This document shows, piece by piece, positions 33,957 through 42,670 of a stretch of DNA of 64,000 nucleotides. Position 1 is the first letter of the stretch; each line of letters starts with the position of its first letter. A model generated the notes under the pieces. It worked only from the letters and a program-made list of their open reading frames with translations, made no database searches and was not told the DNA's origin. The DNA comes from Variovorax sp. PAMC26660 (GTDB taxonomy: Bacteria; Pseudomonadota; Gammaproteobacteria; Burkholderiales; Burkholderiaceae_C). The position numbers and the translations under genes were made by a program. The stretch is taken from assembly GCF_014302995.1 (NCBI RefSeq), contig NZ_CP060295.1, positions 496,001-560,000 on the forward strand. Direction: 5' to 3'.

Positions 33957-34535
33957 CTAACCGGCCTTCAAAGGCCCGGCGACCTTGTACGCACTGAAGA
34001 TGATGCCGGACGGCATGGCTTTCGTGCTGACAAGTTCGAAGGCGCGTGGCGGCGTCCCCTCCGCGAAGAAATGCTTTCCGGCGCCCAACAAGACCGGATA
34101 GACGATCAGCAGGACTTCATCCGCCAGCCCATGTTCGAGCAGCGTCGATGTCAGCGTGGCGCTGCCCCAGAGGATCAGGTTCGGGCCCGCCTGCGACTTG
34201 ATGCGGCGAACGCCTTCAACGACGTCCGGCCCCAGGCCCTCGAAAGGCCCCCATTCAAGGCTTTCCGGTCGGTGGGTCACGACAAATTTGGTCGCTGCAT
34301 TCAAGCTGTCCGCCATCGGGCTGCTCGGTGCCTTTGGCCAGAAGCCGGACCACATGTCGTAGGTGCGGCGGCCGAGCAGCAGATCGACGTGCTCGCCCTG
34401 CGCGGCGAGCAGCTCGTCCCGGCCGGCGGGGGTCCGGTAGGGCATGGTCCAGTCGGCGTAGGGGAAATCGTTTTCGCCGGTGGTTTGGATCACGCCGTCC
34501 AGCGAGATGTGCGCCATGATTTTCAGCGTTCTCAT
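33957..34535 (-). CDS. dihydrofolate-reductase-like (RibD C-terminal) protein
   Basis: A 192-residue protein of the RibD_C/DHFR-like reductase family: IMAHISLDGVIQTTG at the start, LLGRRTYDMWSGFW (residues about 53-66), and LILWGSATLTSTLLEHGLADEVLLIVYPVLLGAGKHFF (about 124-161), all typical of the YyaP/YwjB-type group. GGAGACCCGC precedes ATG 34535. Likely an NAD(P)H-dependent reductase of unknown substrate. It is divergent from a LysR gene, which may control it. Confidence 0.9.
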   Translation of the reverse strand: MRTLKIMAHISLDGVIQTTGENDFPYADWTMPYRTPAGRDELLAAQGEHVDLLLGRRTYDMWSGFWPKAPSSPMADSLNAATKFVVTHRPESLEWGPFEGLGPDVVEGVRRIKSQAGPNLILWGSATLTSTLLEHGLADEVLLIVYPVLLGAGKHFFAEGTPPRAFELVSTKAMPSGIIFSAYKVAGPLKAG

Positions 34536-34736
34536 GCGGGTCTCCATGCTTGGGTTTGGAGGTTGCAGCGGCTTTCGTCGCAGAGATGCTTCAGGAGACC
34601 AATCCCGGCCACGCCTATTTTTTTGCGCGACGGGCGCAGTATAGCCACGCAAATATCCCCGCTGTTCGAGGAATGGAAGCGGGGATTCCCCTACGACCCG
34701 CAGCCCCAACCCCGATGCTGGAACAATGCCTGCACC

Positions 34737-35756
34737 ATGGACGGCCTCGATCTCATCAAAACATTCCGCGAGGTTGCGTTCCGGCGCAGCTTCTCCCGCG
34801 CAGCGATCTCGCTGGGCATGTCGAAAGCCACGGTCAGCCGCTATGTGGCGGAGCTTGAAACCCGCAGCGGCGTGCGCCTGCTGAACCGCTCCACCCGCTC
34901 CCTGAGCCTGACCGACGCCGGCCAGGTGCTGCTGGACCGCAGCACCGAGCTGGTGACGATGGCCGAGAACACGCTCAACGACCTGCAGGGCCACGGCGCC
35001 CACCCGCGCGGGCGCCTGCGCATGAGCGCGCCCAACGGCCTGATCGCCGGCTGGATGTCGGACGTGATCGCCGAGTTCATCAAGCTCTACCCCGACGTGT
35101 ACGTGAGCCTGGTCTTCACCAACGGCGAGGTCGACCTGATCGGCGAAGGCATCGACATCCACCTGACGGGCGGGCGCATCGACGACATGAACCTGATCGT
35201 GCGGCGGCTGGTGAAGTTCGACATGGTGGTGTGTGCCTCGCCGGCCTACTGGGCGCAGCGCGGCATTCCCCAGGTGCCGGAAGACATGGCCCGGCACGAC
35301 GTGCTGAGCTACTCGGCCATGCCCACCACGCACCTGCCCTTCGAGACCGGCGGCAAGCAGCACGAGGTGCCGGTACACAGCCGCATGGAAGCCAACGACG
35401 CCGTGGCGCTCATCGAACTGGCGCTGCGCGGTGTGGGCGCGGTCTATGTGCCCGAGCCGCTGGCGCAGTCGCACCTGGAACGCGGCGCGCTGGTGCCGGT
35501 GTTGCGCGAGTACATGCCGCGCGACCACGACCACTGGCTGTACGCGGCCTACTCGCAGCGCCGCCACAACAGCGCTGCGATGCGCGCGATGCTCGATTTT
35601 CTTGAGCAATCGAAGGAACTGCTCGGCGAGCCGCCCACGCTGCCACCGGCATCGGCGGTCTCGCAGACTACATGCGCCCTTTCCAGGGCACAAGGCGTCG
35701 CTCGAGCCACCGCATCAGCAAGTCGAACAGATAAGCCACCACGCCAATCACGATGA
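34737..35756 (+). CDS. LysR-family transcriptional regulator
   Basis: A 339-residue regulator with an N-terminal winged HTH (residues about 1-60; FREVAFRRSFSRAAISLGMSKATVSRYVAELETRSGVRLLNRSTRSLSLTDAG split over the domain) and a LysR substrate domain (about 92-295). It resembles the CrgA/DmlR-type group. The C-terminal tail after residue about 300 is low complexity and overlaps the end of the convergent tauC gene by 89 bases. It is divergent from the DHFR-like reductase gene, its probable target. Confidence 0.92.
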   Translation: MDGLDLIKTFREVAFRRSFSRAAISLGMSKATVSRYVAELETRSGVRLLNRSTRSLSLTDAGQVLLDRSTELVTMAENTLNDLQGHGAHPRGRLRMSAPNGLIAGWMSDVIAEFIKLYPDVYVSLVFTNGEVDLIGEGIDIHLTGGRIDDMNLIVRRLVKFDMVVCASPAYWAQRGIPQVPEDMARHDVLSYSAMPTTHLPFETGGKQHEVPVHSRMEANDAVALIELALRGVGAVYVPEPLAQSHLERGALVPVLREYMPRDHDHWLYAAYSQRRHNSAAMRAMLDFLEQSKELLGEPPTLPPASAVSQTTCALSRAQGVARATASASRTDKPPRQSR

Positions 35757-36564
35757 TCCCCATGATCACGATGTCGGTGCGCAGGAAGTTCGACGCGTTC
35801 AGCACCATCTGACCCAGCCCCATGCTGGCCGCCACCATCTCGGCGGCCACCAGTGTGGTCCAGCCGAAACCGATGGCGATGCGCATGCCCACCAGGATGT
35901 CGGGCAGCGCCGAAGGCAATATGACGTGGCGGATCACCTGCATGTAGCTGGCGCCCATCGAGTACGCCGCGTTGATCTGCTCTTGTGAAGCGCTGCGCAT
36001 GCCCGAGCGCGCGGCCAGTGCCAGCGGCGCAAAGCAGCTCAGGAAGATCAGCAGCACCTTGGGCAGTTCGTCGATGCCGAACCAGATGATGATGAGCGGC
36101 AGGTACGCCAGCGGCGGCAGCGGCCGGTAGAACTCCAGCGGCGGATCGAAGATGCCGCGCCAGAAGCGGCTCATGCCCATCGCAATGCCCACCGGAATGG
36201 CGGTGATGCAGGCCAGGAAAAAGGCAGAGAACACGCGGAACATGCTCGCCAGGAAGTGCTGCCACAGCGGCTTGTCGTTGGCCTGGCCGGTGAGGTATTC
36301 GTAGAACTGCTGGAACACCGCCTGCGGTGTCGGCAGGAACAGCGGCTTGACCCAGCCCATGTTGGTGACAAGGAACCACAGCGCGATCAGCGACGCCACG
36401 GTGACCACGCTGATGGTCACGCTCGACCCTTCGCCCGGCACCTTGAAGGCGCTGGTCTTGAGCTTGGCGCCGGCCGCGGGGGCAGGCGACGCAGCGGGCT
36501 TGGATGGCGGTGGTTGCGTCATGACGGCAACTGCGACAGGCGATGCAATGGTGACCTCAGGCAT
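35668..36564 (-). CDS. tauC: taurine/sulfonate-type ABC transporter permease
   Basis: A 298-residue inner-membrane permease of the SsuC/TauC/NitT family with six helices and the EAA loop [28 protein letters not shown] (residues about 195-222, split by GAS). The first about 45 residues are a Pro/Ala-rich cytosolic extension. Its start overlaps the tauB stop by eight bases. It is the third gene of tauA-tauB-tauC, and its 3' end overlaps the LysR gene on the other strand. Confidence 0.88.
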   Translation of the reverse strand: MPEVTIASPVAVAVMTQPPPSKPAASPAPAAGAKLKTSAFKVPGEGSSVTISVVTVASLIALWFLVTNMGWVKPLFLPTPQAVFQQFYEYLTGQANDKPLWQHFLASMFRVFSAFFLACITAIPVGIAMGMSRFWRGIFDPPLEFYRPLPPLAYLPLIIIWFGIDELPKVLLIFLSCFAPLALAARSGMRSASQEQINAAYSMGASYMQVIRHVILPSALPDILVGMRIAIGFGWTTLVAAEMVAASMGLGQMVLNASNFLRTDIVIMGIIVIGVVAYLFDLLMRWLERRLVPWKGRM

Positions 36565-37345
36565 GTGCAACCTCGCGATGATGAATGATCGACAGCACCT
36601 CTTCGCGCATGCGGATGAATTCGGGCTCGGACTTCACCTTGCGTGAGTCGCCGTGCGCAAGAAACTGGCGCGAGAACGGCACGGTGTCGTAGACGTGCGA
36701 GATGCGCCCGGGGCTCGGGCTCATCACGATCAGCCGTGTGGCGAGAAACAGCGCCTCTTCCACCGAGTGGGTGATGAAGAACACCATCTTGTTCGACTTG
36801 GACCAGGCCTTGAGCAAAATCTCCTGCACCTGTTCGCGCGTGAACGCGTCGAGGGCGCCCATGGGTTCGTCCATCAGCAGAACGGCCGGGTCGCTGGCGA
36901 GTGCACGCGCAATGCCCACGCGTTGCTGCATGCCGCCCGACAGTTCGTACACGGCGCGGTCGGCGTATTGCTGAAGGCCGACCAGTGCGAGTTTTTCTTC
37001 GGCGATGCGGTCACGTTCGGCCTTGCCGGTGCCGGCCAGTCGCAGGCCGAGTGCCACGTTGTCGCGCACGTTGAGCCAGGGCATCAGCGCATGCTTCTGG
37101 AACACCACGCCACGATCGGCACCGGGGCCGACCACGGGTTTGCCGTCGAGCAGGATTTCTCCGGTCGAGGGAGGAAGAAAGCCGGCGATGCTGTTGAGCA
37201 AGGTGGTCTTTCCGCATCCCGAGGCCCCAAGCGCAACAACGAAGTCGCCGTCGTGCATCGTGAGGTTGACGGGGGCCAGCGCCTGCAGCGTGCCGCCCTT
37301 GACGGCGTAGTTGACCGTGAGGTCGCGAATATCGAGCGTTGGCAT
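36557..37345 (-). CDS. tauB: taurine/sulfonate-type ABC transporter ATP-binding protein
   Basis: A 262-residue ATPase with Walker [10 protein letters not shown] (about residues 41-49), Q-loop [14 protein letters not shown], signature [16 protein letters not shown] (about 136-151) and Walker [18 protein letters not shown]. It is of the NitT/TauT class. GGAGAACTGAA stands before ATG 37345. The gene lies 341 bases after tauA because a composite hairpin element (37431-37648) sits between them. Confidence 0.9.
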   Translation of the reverse strand: MPTLDIRDLTVNYAVKGGTLQALAPVNLTMHDGDFVVALGASGCGKTTLLNSIAGFLPPSTGEILLDGKPVVGPGADRGVVFQKHALMPWLNVRDNVALGLRLAGTGKAERDRIAEEKLALVGLQQYADRAVYELSGGMQQRVGIARALASDPAVLLMDEPMGALDAFTREQVQEILLKAWSKSNKMVFFITHSVEEALFLATRLIVMSPSPGRISHVYDTVPFSRQFLAHGDSRKVKSEPEFIRMREEVLSIIHHREVAHA

Positions 37346-37430
37346 TTCAGTTCTCCATTGCACGTTGTGCGTGTTCGGGGCCTTGCTGTTTTTTGGCGCT
37401 GCTGTTCGGATTCGGGTTCATTCAGGGTGC

Positions 37431-37648
37431 GTGCGAATGACACCAGGTGCTCCCCTCCGCGAACGTCCCCCGCTTCGCTCCTCCTTTATTTCGCTGCGGG
37501 GAGCACCTGGCGTCATTCGCACAAGGGCACGCTGCTGGTGATCGCCGATCAACAAGTGCTCTGAGCGCTCGCGCCGATACGGGGCTCTTTTTCGCGAAAT
37601 AAAGGAGGAGCGAAGCGGGGGACATTCGCGAAAAAGAGCACCGTGTCG
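37431..37648 (+). repeat. composite double-hairpin repeat element, left copy, between tauA and tauB
   Basis: Two adjacent inverted repeats. Hairpin 1 (37431-37522) has 25-bp arms (gtgcgaatgacaccaggtgc... with one mismatch). Hairpin 2 (37575-37648) has about 24-bp arms around ctctttttcgcga. Both loops carry the same core, cgcttcgctcctcctttat on one strand. The whole 218-bp unit occurs again, inverted, at 50028-50244. The 341-bp gap 37346-37686 holds nothing else. Confidence 0.9.
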
Positions 37649-37686
37649 ACGCGAGCGACGCCCTGGACAACGGTCTCCCCTAGCGT

Positions 37687-38700
37687 CTACTTGCCCATCG
37701 CCTTGTCGACATACACGGTAGTCACGAACGCGCCGTAATCAGGTTTCACTTCCTGCACCCGCCCCTGCTCTTTCAGGAAAGCCGCAGTCCCCGCCATCGC
37801 CTTGGCCGCACCACCGCCCAGCCACGTCGGCGAGACCTGCTCGGCCATCGTAGGGAAGGTGTACAGCGCCATCGCGGCCGACACGTCCTTCGGATCAGCC
37901 TTCGTCCACTTGGCCATTGCCTTGGTCTGCGGTGAATCGGGTGTCCAGCTCTTGCCGGTGGCCTTGTATTCCTCGTTCGCACGATTGAGCGCCTTCACGA
38001 ACGCGACCATGAAAGGCTCGTTGGCCGCAGCCCACTTGGCGTTGACCACGATGCCCTCGAAGGTCGGTGCGCCGCGCTTGCCGATGCTGCCCGAGGTAGC
38101 AATGGTCTTGCCGTTGGACTTGATCTTCGAGAGCACCGGGTCCCAGATGAAGGTGGCATCGATGTCGCCGCGCTCCCATGCAGCCGCGATCTCGGGCGGG
38201 CGCATGTTCATCACGTTCACGCTCTTGGGGTCGACGCCGTCCATCTTCATGCCGGCCATGAGCTGGTAGTGCGCGGTCGACACGAAGGGCGTGGCCACCT
38301 TCTTGCCGGCCAGGTCCTTCATGCTGTTGATGTTGGAGCCGTTGCGCGCAATGAGCGCTTCCGCGTTCGCGATGTCGGCCGAGATCCAGAAGAGCTTGAT
38401 GTCCTGCCCCTGGCTGGCCGCGGCCGTCAGCGGACTGGAGCCGGTTTCACCCATCTGCACGTCGCCTGAAGCCATCGCGCGGATCACGTCGCCGCCGCCC
38501 GAGAACATGCGCCAGTTGATCTTGTAGCCCGTGGCCTTCTCGACCTCGCCGGATTCCATCACCAGGCGCAGCGGCACCAGCATGTCCTGATGGGCGAAGG
38601 TGAGTTCCTTGGTTTGCTGTGCGAAGGCGCTGCCGCACAGCGTGGTGAGCGCGGCGGCCAGTACCGCGAGTTGGAGGGGGAGACGGCGGGACATGGTCAT
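37687..38700 (-). CDS. tauA: taurine-type ABC transporter periplasmic binding protein
   Basis: A 337-residue periplasmic binding protein. Signal peptide MTMSRRLPLQLAVLAAALTTLCGSAFAQ; mature part with FAHQDMLVPLRLVMESGEVEKATGYKINWRMFSGGGDVIRAMASGDVQMGETGSSPLTAA (motif spread over residues about 36-95), matching TauA-type sulfonate binders. GGAG lies seven bases before ATG 38700. It is the first gene of tauABC. The TauR gene lies just upstream on the same strand, ending 154 bases before it. Confidence 0.9.
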   Translation of the reverse strand: MTMSRRLPLQLAVLAAALTTLCGSAFAQQTKELTFAHQDMLVPLRLVMESGEVEKATGYKINWRMFSGGGDVIRAMASGDVQMGETGSSPLTAAASQGQDIKLFWISADIANAEALIARNGSNINSMKDLAGKKVATPFVSTAHYQLMAGMKMDGVDPKSVNVMNMRPPEIAAAWERGDIDATFIWDPVLSKIKSNGKTIATSGSIGKRGAPTFEGIVVNAKWAAANEPFMVAFVKALNRANEEYKATGKSWTPDSPQTKAMAKWTKADPKDVSAAMALYTFPTMAEQVSPTWLGGGAAKAMAGTAAFLKEQGRVQEVKPDYGAFVTTVYVDKAMGK

Positions 38701-38854
38701 CGATTTTCTCCAGTGAGTGAATCGGGGCGACTTTGCGCCTATCGGGTCCAGCCAGGAAGTGCCAGTGCTCTTGTGGGTGTGGAGCCAGCTTGTCGGTGAA
38801 TACCCTTGTCTTGGTGCATGGGGCACTCGGACGGGGCGCTCCTTCTGAAAAAAC

Positions 38855-40393
38855 TCAGTGCGCCCGCAACCCGGCGGCCCGCTTCTCTCCACGCGCCAGG
38901 GCCAGTTCTTCCACTGCCATTCCCAAGGCTCGAATCCCTGCCGGGATCTGCGAGGCCGCAATGGAGGAAAGCCTCAAGCGAAAGAAGGGGCACGGATACG
39001 GCGGCTTCGCAAAGAACACGTCGCCAGCTTCGATCAACACGCCGTGGTTGCGCGCCATCAGCGACAGTTCGGTCGCGTCCACCCAGGTGGGCGCCTGCAC
39101 CCAGATCGAAGCGCCGCCCGATGGCAAGCGAAATTCGAAATCGGGCAGGTGATCGCGCAGCGCTTGCGCCGCCAAAGCCAGGCGCTCCTGCATCGCGTGA
39201 TTCACGCGTCGTGCATGCGACTCGTGATGCCCCAGCGACAAGAACAATGCATAGGCGTGCTGCAGGAACGCACTCGGGTGCCGCACCATCGCATGCCGGA
39301 TCACACGCAGCTCCTTGATGAGCGCGCGCGGCGCCACGATGAATCCAAGCCGCAGCGCGGGCGACAGGCTCTTCGACACGGAACCCACGTAGATCACCCG
39401 CCCTGTCTTGTCCAGGCTCTTGAGCGCGGGCATCGGCGTGCCTTCATACAGGTTCTCGGCCTCGTAGTCGTCTTCGATGATCACGAAGTCCTGCAGCTCG
39501 GCCTTGCGCAGCAGCCACTGCCGCCGCTCCAGGCTCAAGGTCGCAGTCGTCGGGCTCTGGTGTGATGGCGTCACGAACAGGTAGTCCGCAGCGGGCAGCG
39601 CATCGACCACCAGCCCGTCCTCATCGACATCCACCTCGACCCACTTCGGCTGGCGCAATGAAAAGCTGTTGCGCGCATGCGGATGCCCCGGCTCTTCCAG
39701 CCCGACGCGCGTCTGCTCGTCGAACAGCGCCTCGGCCAGCAGGTAGTAGGCGTGCTGCGCGCCCATGGTGACGAGGATCTCTTCCTTCAGCGCGAACACG
39801 CCGCGCTTGGGCAGCAGCCGCGTGCGGATCTGCTCGATCAGGTCGGGCACGTCGTCGGTCTCGAAGTCGGGCGTCCAGTGCGGCAGTTGCGAGCGCGCAA
39901 GGCTGCGGGCGCAGCACTCGCGGAAATCTTCGGTCGGAAAAAGCTGTGGGTCGTAGTTGCCGTAGACAAAGGGATACGGGTAGTCGCGCCACCGGTCGGG
40001 CTTGGACAGGGTGGGCTTGTCAAGCAGCGAGCGCAGCACGCGGCCCGACCAGTCGGGCGGCTGGCTGGCCTGCCCGCTGCGCCCCACCAGCGGCTCGGCA
40101 TGCGCGGCCGACTGCGGCCGCGCATTGCGCGCCACGAACACACCACTGCGCGGACGGGCTTCCAGAAATCCTTCGTCGATGAGTTGCAAATAGGCCGAGG
40201 TGACGGTGTTGCGGCTCATGCCGAGCAGCGTGGCGAGTTCACGCGATGACGGCAGCGGTGCGCCGGGGCTCAGGTGTTCTTCCAGGATCGCCTGGACCAC
40301 CGCGGTGCGCAAGCGGGCTTGCAACGGCAGTGCCGGTTGATCGGGCAGCGCGAAGAGCTGCGCCCATTGAGTGGCTCGCGGGTTCGGGGGCAT
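38855..40393 (-). CDS. tauR: MocR/GntR-type PLP-dependent regulator, probable TauR
   Basis: A 512-residue regulator with an N-terminal GntR winged HTH (residues about 20-88; PLPSSRELATLLGMSRNTV) and a C-terminal fold-type I aminotransferase-like domain (about 120-490). The PLP lysine is in YVGSVSKSLSPALRLGF. MocR proteins sense small amines through PLP; TauR of rhodobacters activates taurine genes. The position between tauA and the divergent tauXY pair supports that role. Two direct repeats of the CTGGC type lie in the shared 134-bp promoter region. Confidence 0.85.
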   Translation of the reverse strand: MPPNPRATQWAQLFALPDQPALPLQARLRTAVVQAILEEHLSPGAPLPSSRELATLLGMSRNTVTSAYLQLIDEGFLEARPRSGVFVARNARPQSAAHAEPLVGRSGQASQPPDWSGRVLRSLLDKPTLSKPDRWRDYPYPFVYGNYDPQLFPTEDFRECCARSLARSQLPHWTPDFETDDVPDLIEQIRTRLLPKRGVFALKEEILVTMGAQHAYYLLAEALFDEQTRVGLEEPGHPHARNSFSLRQPKWVEVDVDEDGLVVDALPAADYLFVTPSHQSPTTATLSLERRQWLLRKAELQDFVIIEDDYEAENLYEGTPMPALKSLDKTGRVIYVGSVSKSLSPALRLGFIVAPRALIKELRVIRHAMVRHPSAFLQHAYALFLSLGHHESHARRVNHAMQERLALAAQALRDHLPDFEFRLPSGGASIWVQAPTWVDATELSLMARNHGVLIEAGDVFFAKPPYPCPFFRLRLSSIAASQIPAGIRALGMAVEELALARGEKRAAGLRAH

Positions 40394-40441
40394 GGTGCGC
40401 CGCAGTTTAGGGCAGGCACCGGCATCTGTGGTGCTGCGGCT

Positions 40442-40478
40442 CTGGCTCGGTCGAATCCCCGCAACTGGCCCTATCGCA
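40442..40478. promoter_or_regulatory. candidate MocR/TauR operator, two direct repeats
   Basis: CTGGCTCGGTCGAA (40442-40455) and CTGGCCCTATCGCA (40465-40478) agree at 10 of 14 positions and are 23 bp apart in the divergent tauR-tauX promoter. MocR regulators commonly bind direct repeats of this kind upstream of their target. No base-level proof is available. Confidence 0.4.
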
Positions 40479-40527
40479 CCGGCAACCGGCTGCCTACCCT
40501 TGGCCCATTCATTTCCGGAGTTCCCGC

Positions 40528-40947
40528 GTGACCGCACAGCAGCCCTCTTCTTCCCCCCTGACCACCGTATCCACCGCCACCCTCGCCGCCTTCAGCGACG
40601 CCTGGAACCGCCATGACATCGACGCGCTGATGAGCTTCATGACGCCCGACTGCATCTTCCAGACCGCCGCCGGCCCCGACGCCTGCGGCACCCGCCATGT
40701 GGGCACCGAGGCGGTGCGCAAGGCCTTCGCCGCCGCCTGGGCTGCGGTGCCCGACGCGCAGTGGGTCAACGGCCAGCACTCCGTGCAGGGCGACTTCGGC
40801 ACCTCGCAGTGGACCTTCACCGGCACCGCTGCCGACGGCGGCCGCATCGAGACCGACGGCATCGACGTCTTCACCTTCAGGGACGGAAAGATCCACCTGA
40901 AGAACGTGTTCCGCAAGGCACGCCCGAACCTGCCCGCCGCGAAGTAA
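40528..40947 (+). CDS. tauX: NTF2-like protein, probable taurine dehydrogenase small subunit TauX
   Basis: A 139-residue SnoaL/NTF2-like protein (LAAFSDAWNRHDIDALMSFMTPDCIFQTAAG at the start, IDVFTFRDGKIHLKNVFRKARP at the end). The start is GTG 40528 with GGAG eight bases upstream. It is 34 bases before a DAO-type flavoprotein and divergent from a MocR gene. As far as recalled, TauX is a small NTF2-like partner of the TauY flavoprotein, which fits this arrangement; TauXY oxidatively deaminates taurine to sulfoacetaldehyde. The name rests on context and could be wrong if another amine is the substrate. Confidence 0.68.
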   Translation: MTAQQPSSSPLTTVSTATLAAFSDAWNRHDIDALMSFMTPDCIFQTAAGPDACGTRHVGTEAVRKAFAAAWAAVPDAQWVNGQHSVQGDFGTSQWTFTGTAADGGRIETDGIDVFTFRDGKIHLKNVFRKARPNLPAAK

Positions 40948-40981
40948 GCCGGCCTTTCTTCCTCTCTTCCTGGAGCCCTTC

Positions 40982-42460
40982 ATGACCATGACAGGCACCG
41001 TGCAATTCGCCACCGCCAGCGTCGCCATCGACGGCGCATCGTTCGAGCAGCAGCCACAGCAGGCGCCCTTTCGCCCCTACGACCCGCAATACGACCCGCT
41101 GCACGCACCCGACCCCGGCGCCGGCCGCGCCTACGCGCCCACCTGGTGGGTGGCGAGCGCCGGCACGCCGCCCGAGGACGACGGCCCGCTGGTGCACGAC
41201 ATCGATGTCGACGTAGCCATCATCGGCTCGGGCGCGACCGGCATGTCGACCGCGCTGTACCTCGCGCAAGAGCATGGCATTCGCGCCACGGTGCTCGAAG
41301 CCAACCAGGCCGCCTGGGGCTGCTCCAGCCGCAGCGGCGGCCAGGGCCAGAACGCGAGCGGGCGCCTGAAGCGCTCGCAGTGGATCGAACGCTGGGGCCT
41401 GGACACCGCGAAGAAGCTCGACGCCGAGATCCGCAGCGGCTTCGAGAACTTCCGCCACCTGACCACGCAGATCGACTGCGACGCCTGCGACGGCGGCCAC
41501 CTGCACCTTGCGCACCGGTCCGAAAAGCTCGCGGGCCTGGACACCGAAGCCCGGCTGATGCGCGAGAAGTTCGGCTACGCCACGCGCATGATGAGCGCCG
41601 AAGAAGTGCGGCACGACTACTGCGATGAGCGCGAAACCGTGGGCGCCATGTTCGAGCCCGAAGGCGTGGGCATTCATCCGCTGAAGTTCACCTTCGGCCT
41701 GATGCGCCGGGCGCGCGCGCTGGGCGTGACGGTGCACACATCGAGCCCGGTGCAAGGCTGGCACACCATCGACGGCGTGCACCACCTGCAAACGCCCGCC
41801 GGCGTGGTGCGCGCGCGCCGCGTGGCGGTGTGCACCGGCGGCTACACGGGGCAGGCGCTCAACCCGCTGCTGAAGAACCGGATCATGCCGATCCTGTCGA
41901 ACTCGGTGGTGACGCGCCCGCTCACCGATGCCGAGCTGAAGGCCACCAATTTCAAGTCGCTCACCTTCATGACCGACACGCGCACGCTGCGCTTTTACTA
42001 CCGGCTGCTCAAGGGCAACCGGCTGCAGATCGGCAGCCGCAGCGCGGTGAGCGGCGCCGACGCCGAAGATCCGGTGCACCTGAAGTTGCTCACCGATGCC
42101 ATCGCGCGCAAGTTCCCGCCGCTGGCGGGCATCCGCATCGACTACTCGTGGTGGGGCTGGGTCGACATGAGCCACGACATGATGCCGCGCATCACCCAAC
42201 CCGACGCCAGCAAGAAGATCTGGTACGCGGTGGGCTACGGCGGCAACGGCGTGTCGTTCTCGACCTGGGCCGGCAAGCGGCTGGCCGAGCGCGTGGCGGG
42301 CAAGGACACGGGCAAGGATGTGTTCGAGCTGCCGATCTATCACTCGCCGCTGCCCTTCCCCAACGTGATGGGCATGGTCGAGTCGCAGGCCTTCGCGCCC
42401 TTTCGCCGCATGGGCCAGCGCATGCTCTACAAGTGGTATTGGCTGCGCGACGAGAAATAG
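40982..42460 (+). CDS. tauY: DAO-family FAD oxidoreductase, probable taurine dehydrogenase large subunit TauY
   Basis: A 492-residue FAD-dependent amine oxidoreductase. The dinucleotide motif IIGSGATGMSTALYLA starts at residue 80 after an unusually long 75-residue N-terminal extension; SSRSGGQGQNASG (about 111-123) is the DAO/PuuB-type flavin-contact loop, and YAVGYGGNGVSFS near residue 415 is the C-terminal FAD motif. With the NTF2-like gene before it, the MocR gene and tauABC, taurine dehydrogenase is the best reading. Glycine-betaine-type or gamma-glutamylputrescine-type oxidase are alternatives. No xsc or pta gene for the next steps is in the window. Confidence 0.72.
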   Translation: MTMTGTVQFATASVAIDGASFEQQPQQAPFRPYDPQYDPLHAPDPGAGRAYAPTWWVASAGTPPEDDGPLVHDIDVDVAIIGSGATGMSTALYLAQEHGIRATVLEANQAAWGCSSRSGGQGQNASGRLKRSQWIERWGLDTAKKLDAEIRSGFENFRHLTTQIDCDACDGGHLHLAHRSEKLAGLDTEARLMREKFGYATRMMSAEEVRHDYCDERETVGAMFEPEGVGIHPLKFTFGLMRRARALGVTVHTSSPVQGWHTIDGVHHLQTPAGVVRARRVAVCTGGYTGQALNPLLKNRIMPILSNSVVTRPLTDAELKATNFKSLTFMTDTRTLRFYYRLLKGNRLQIGSRSAVSGADAEDPVHLKLLTDAIARKFPPLAGIRIDYSWWGWVDMSHDMMPRITQPDASKKIWYAVGYGGNGVSFSTWAGKRLAERVAGKDTGKDVFELPIYHSPLPFPNVMGMVESQAFAPFRRMGQRMLYKWYWLRDEK

Positions 42461-42581
42461 CCTAGGCACACGCAGGGCCACGCACCGGCGGCGCGCATTC
42501 CCCGAAGTGGCGCATCGCCTCGTTGCACAACGGGGCAAACCCGTGCCCTCTGGCCCTGCGGATCGCCCACCGTTGGCTCTT

Positions 42582-42600
42582 CGCTGGCGCGCAGCCAGCG
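42582..42600. other. hairpin in the leader region of the peptide ABC operon
   Basis: CGCTGGC-GCGCA-GCCAGCG, a perfect seven-pair stem, lies 70 bases before the binding-protein start, inside the 210-bp gap 42461-42670. A smaller stem GGCTC-TTGC-GAGCC follows at 42618-42631. No T-run follows either. They may be leader structures; nothing else is seen in the gap. Confidence 0.3.
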
Positions 42601-42670
42601 CCTATCTTCGACACCAAGGCTCTTGCGAGCCGATATGGATTGCCTGTGTCGAACTCCCAGAGGTCTTGTC

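Noticed and set aside
37311..37670. Short frames in both strands of the composite repeat that read MSPASLLLYFA-like peptides
   Set aside because: They arise from the repeated hairpin core and recur at 50 kb; they have no ribosome-binding site and are repeat artefacts.
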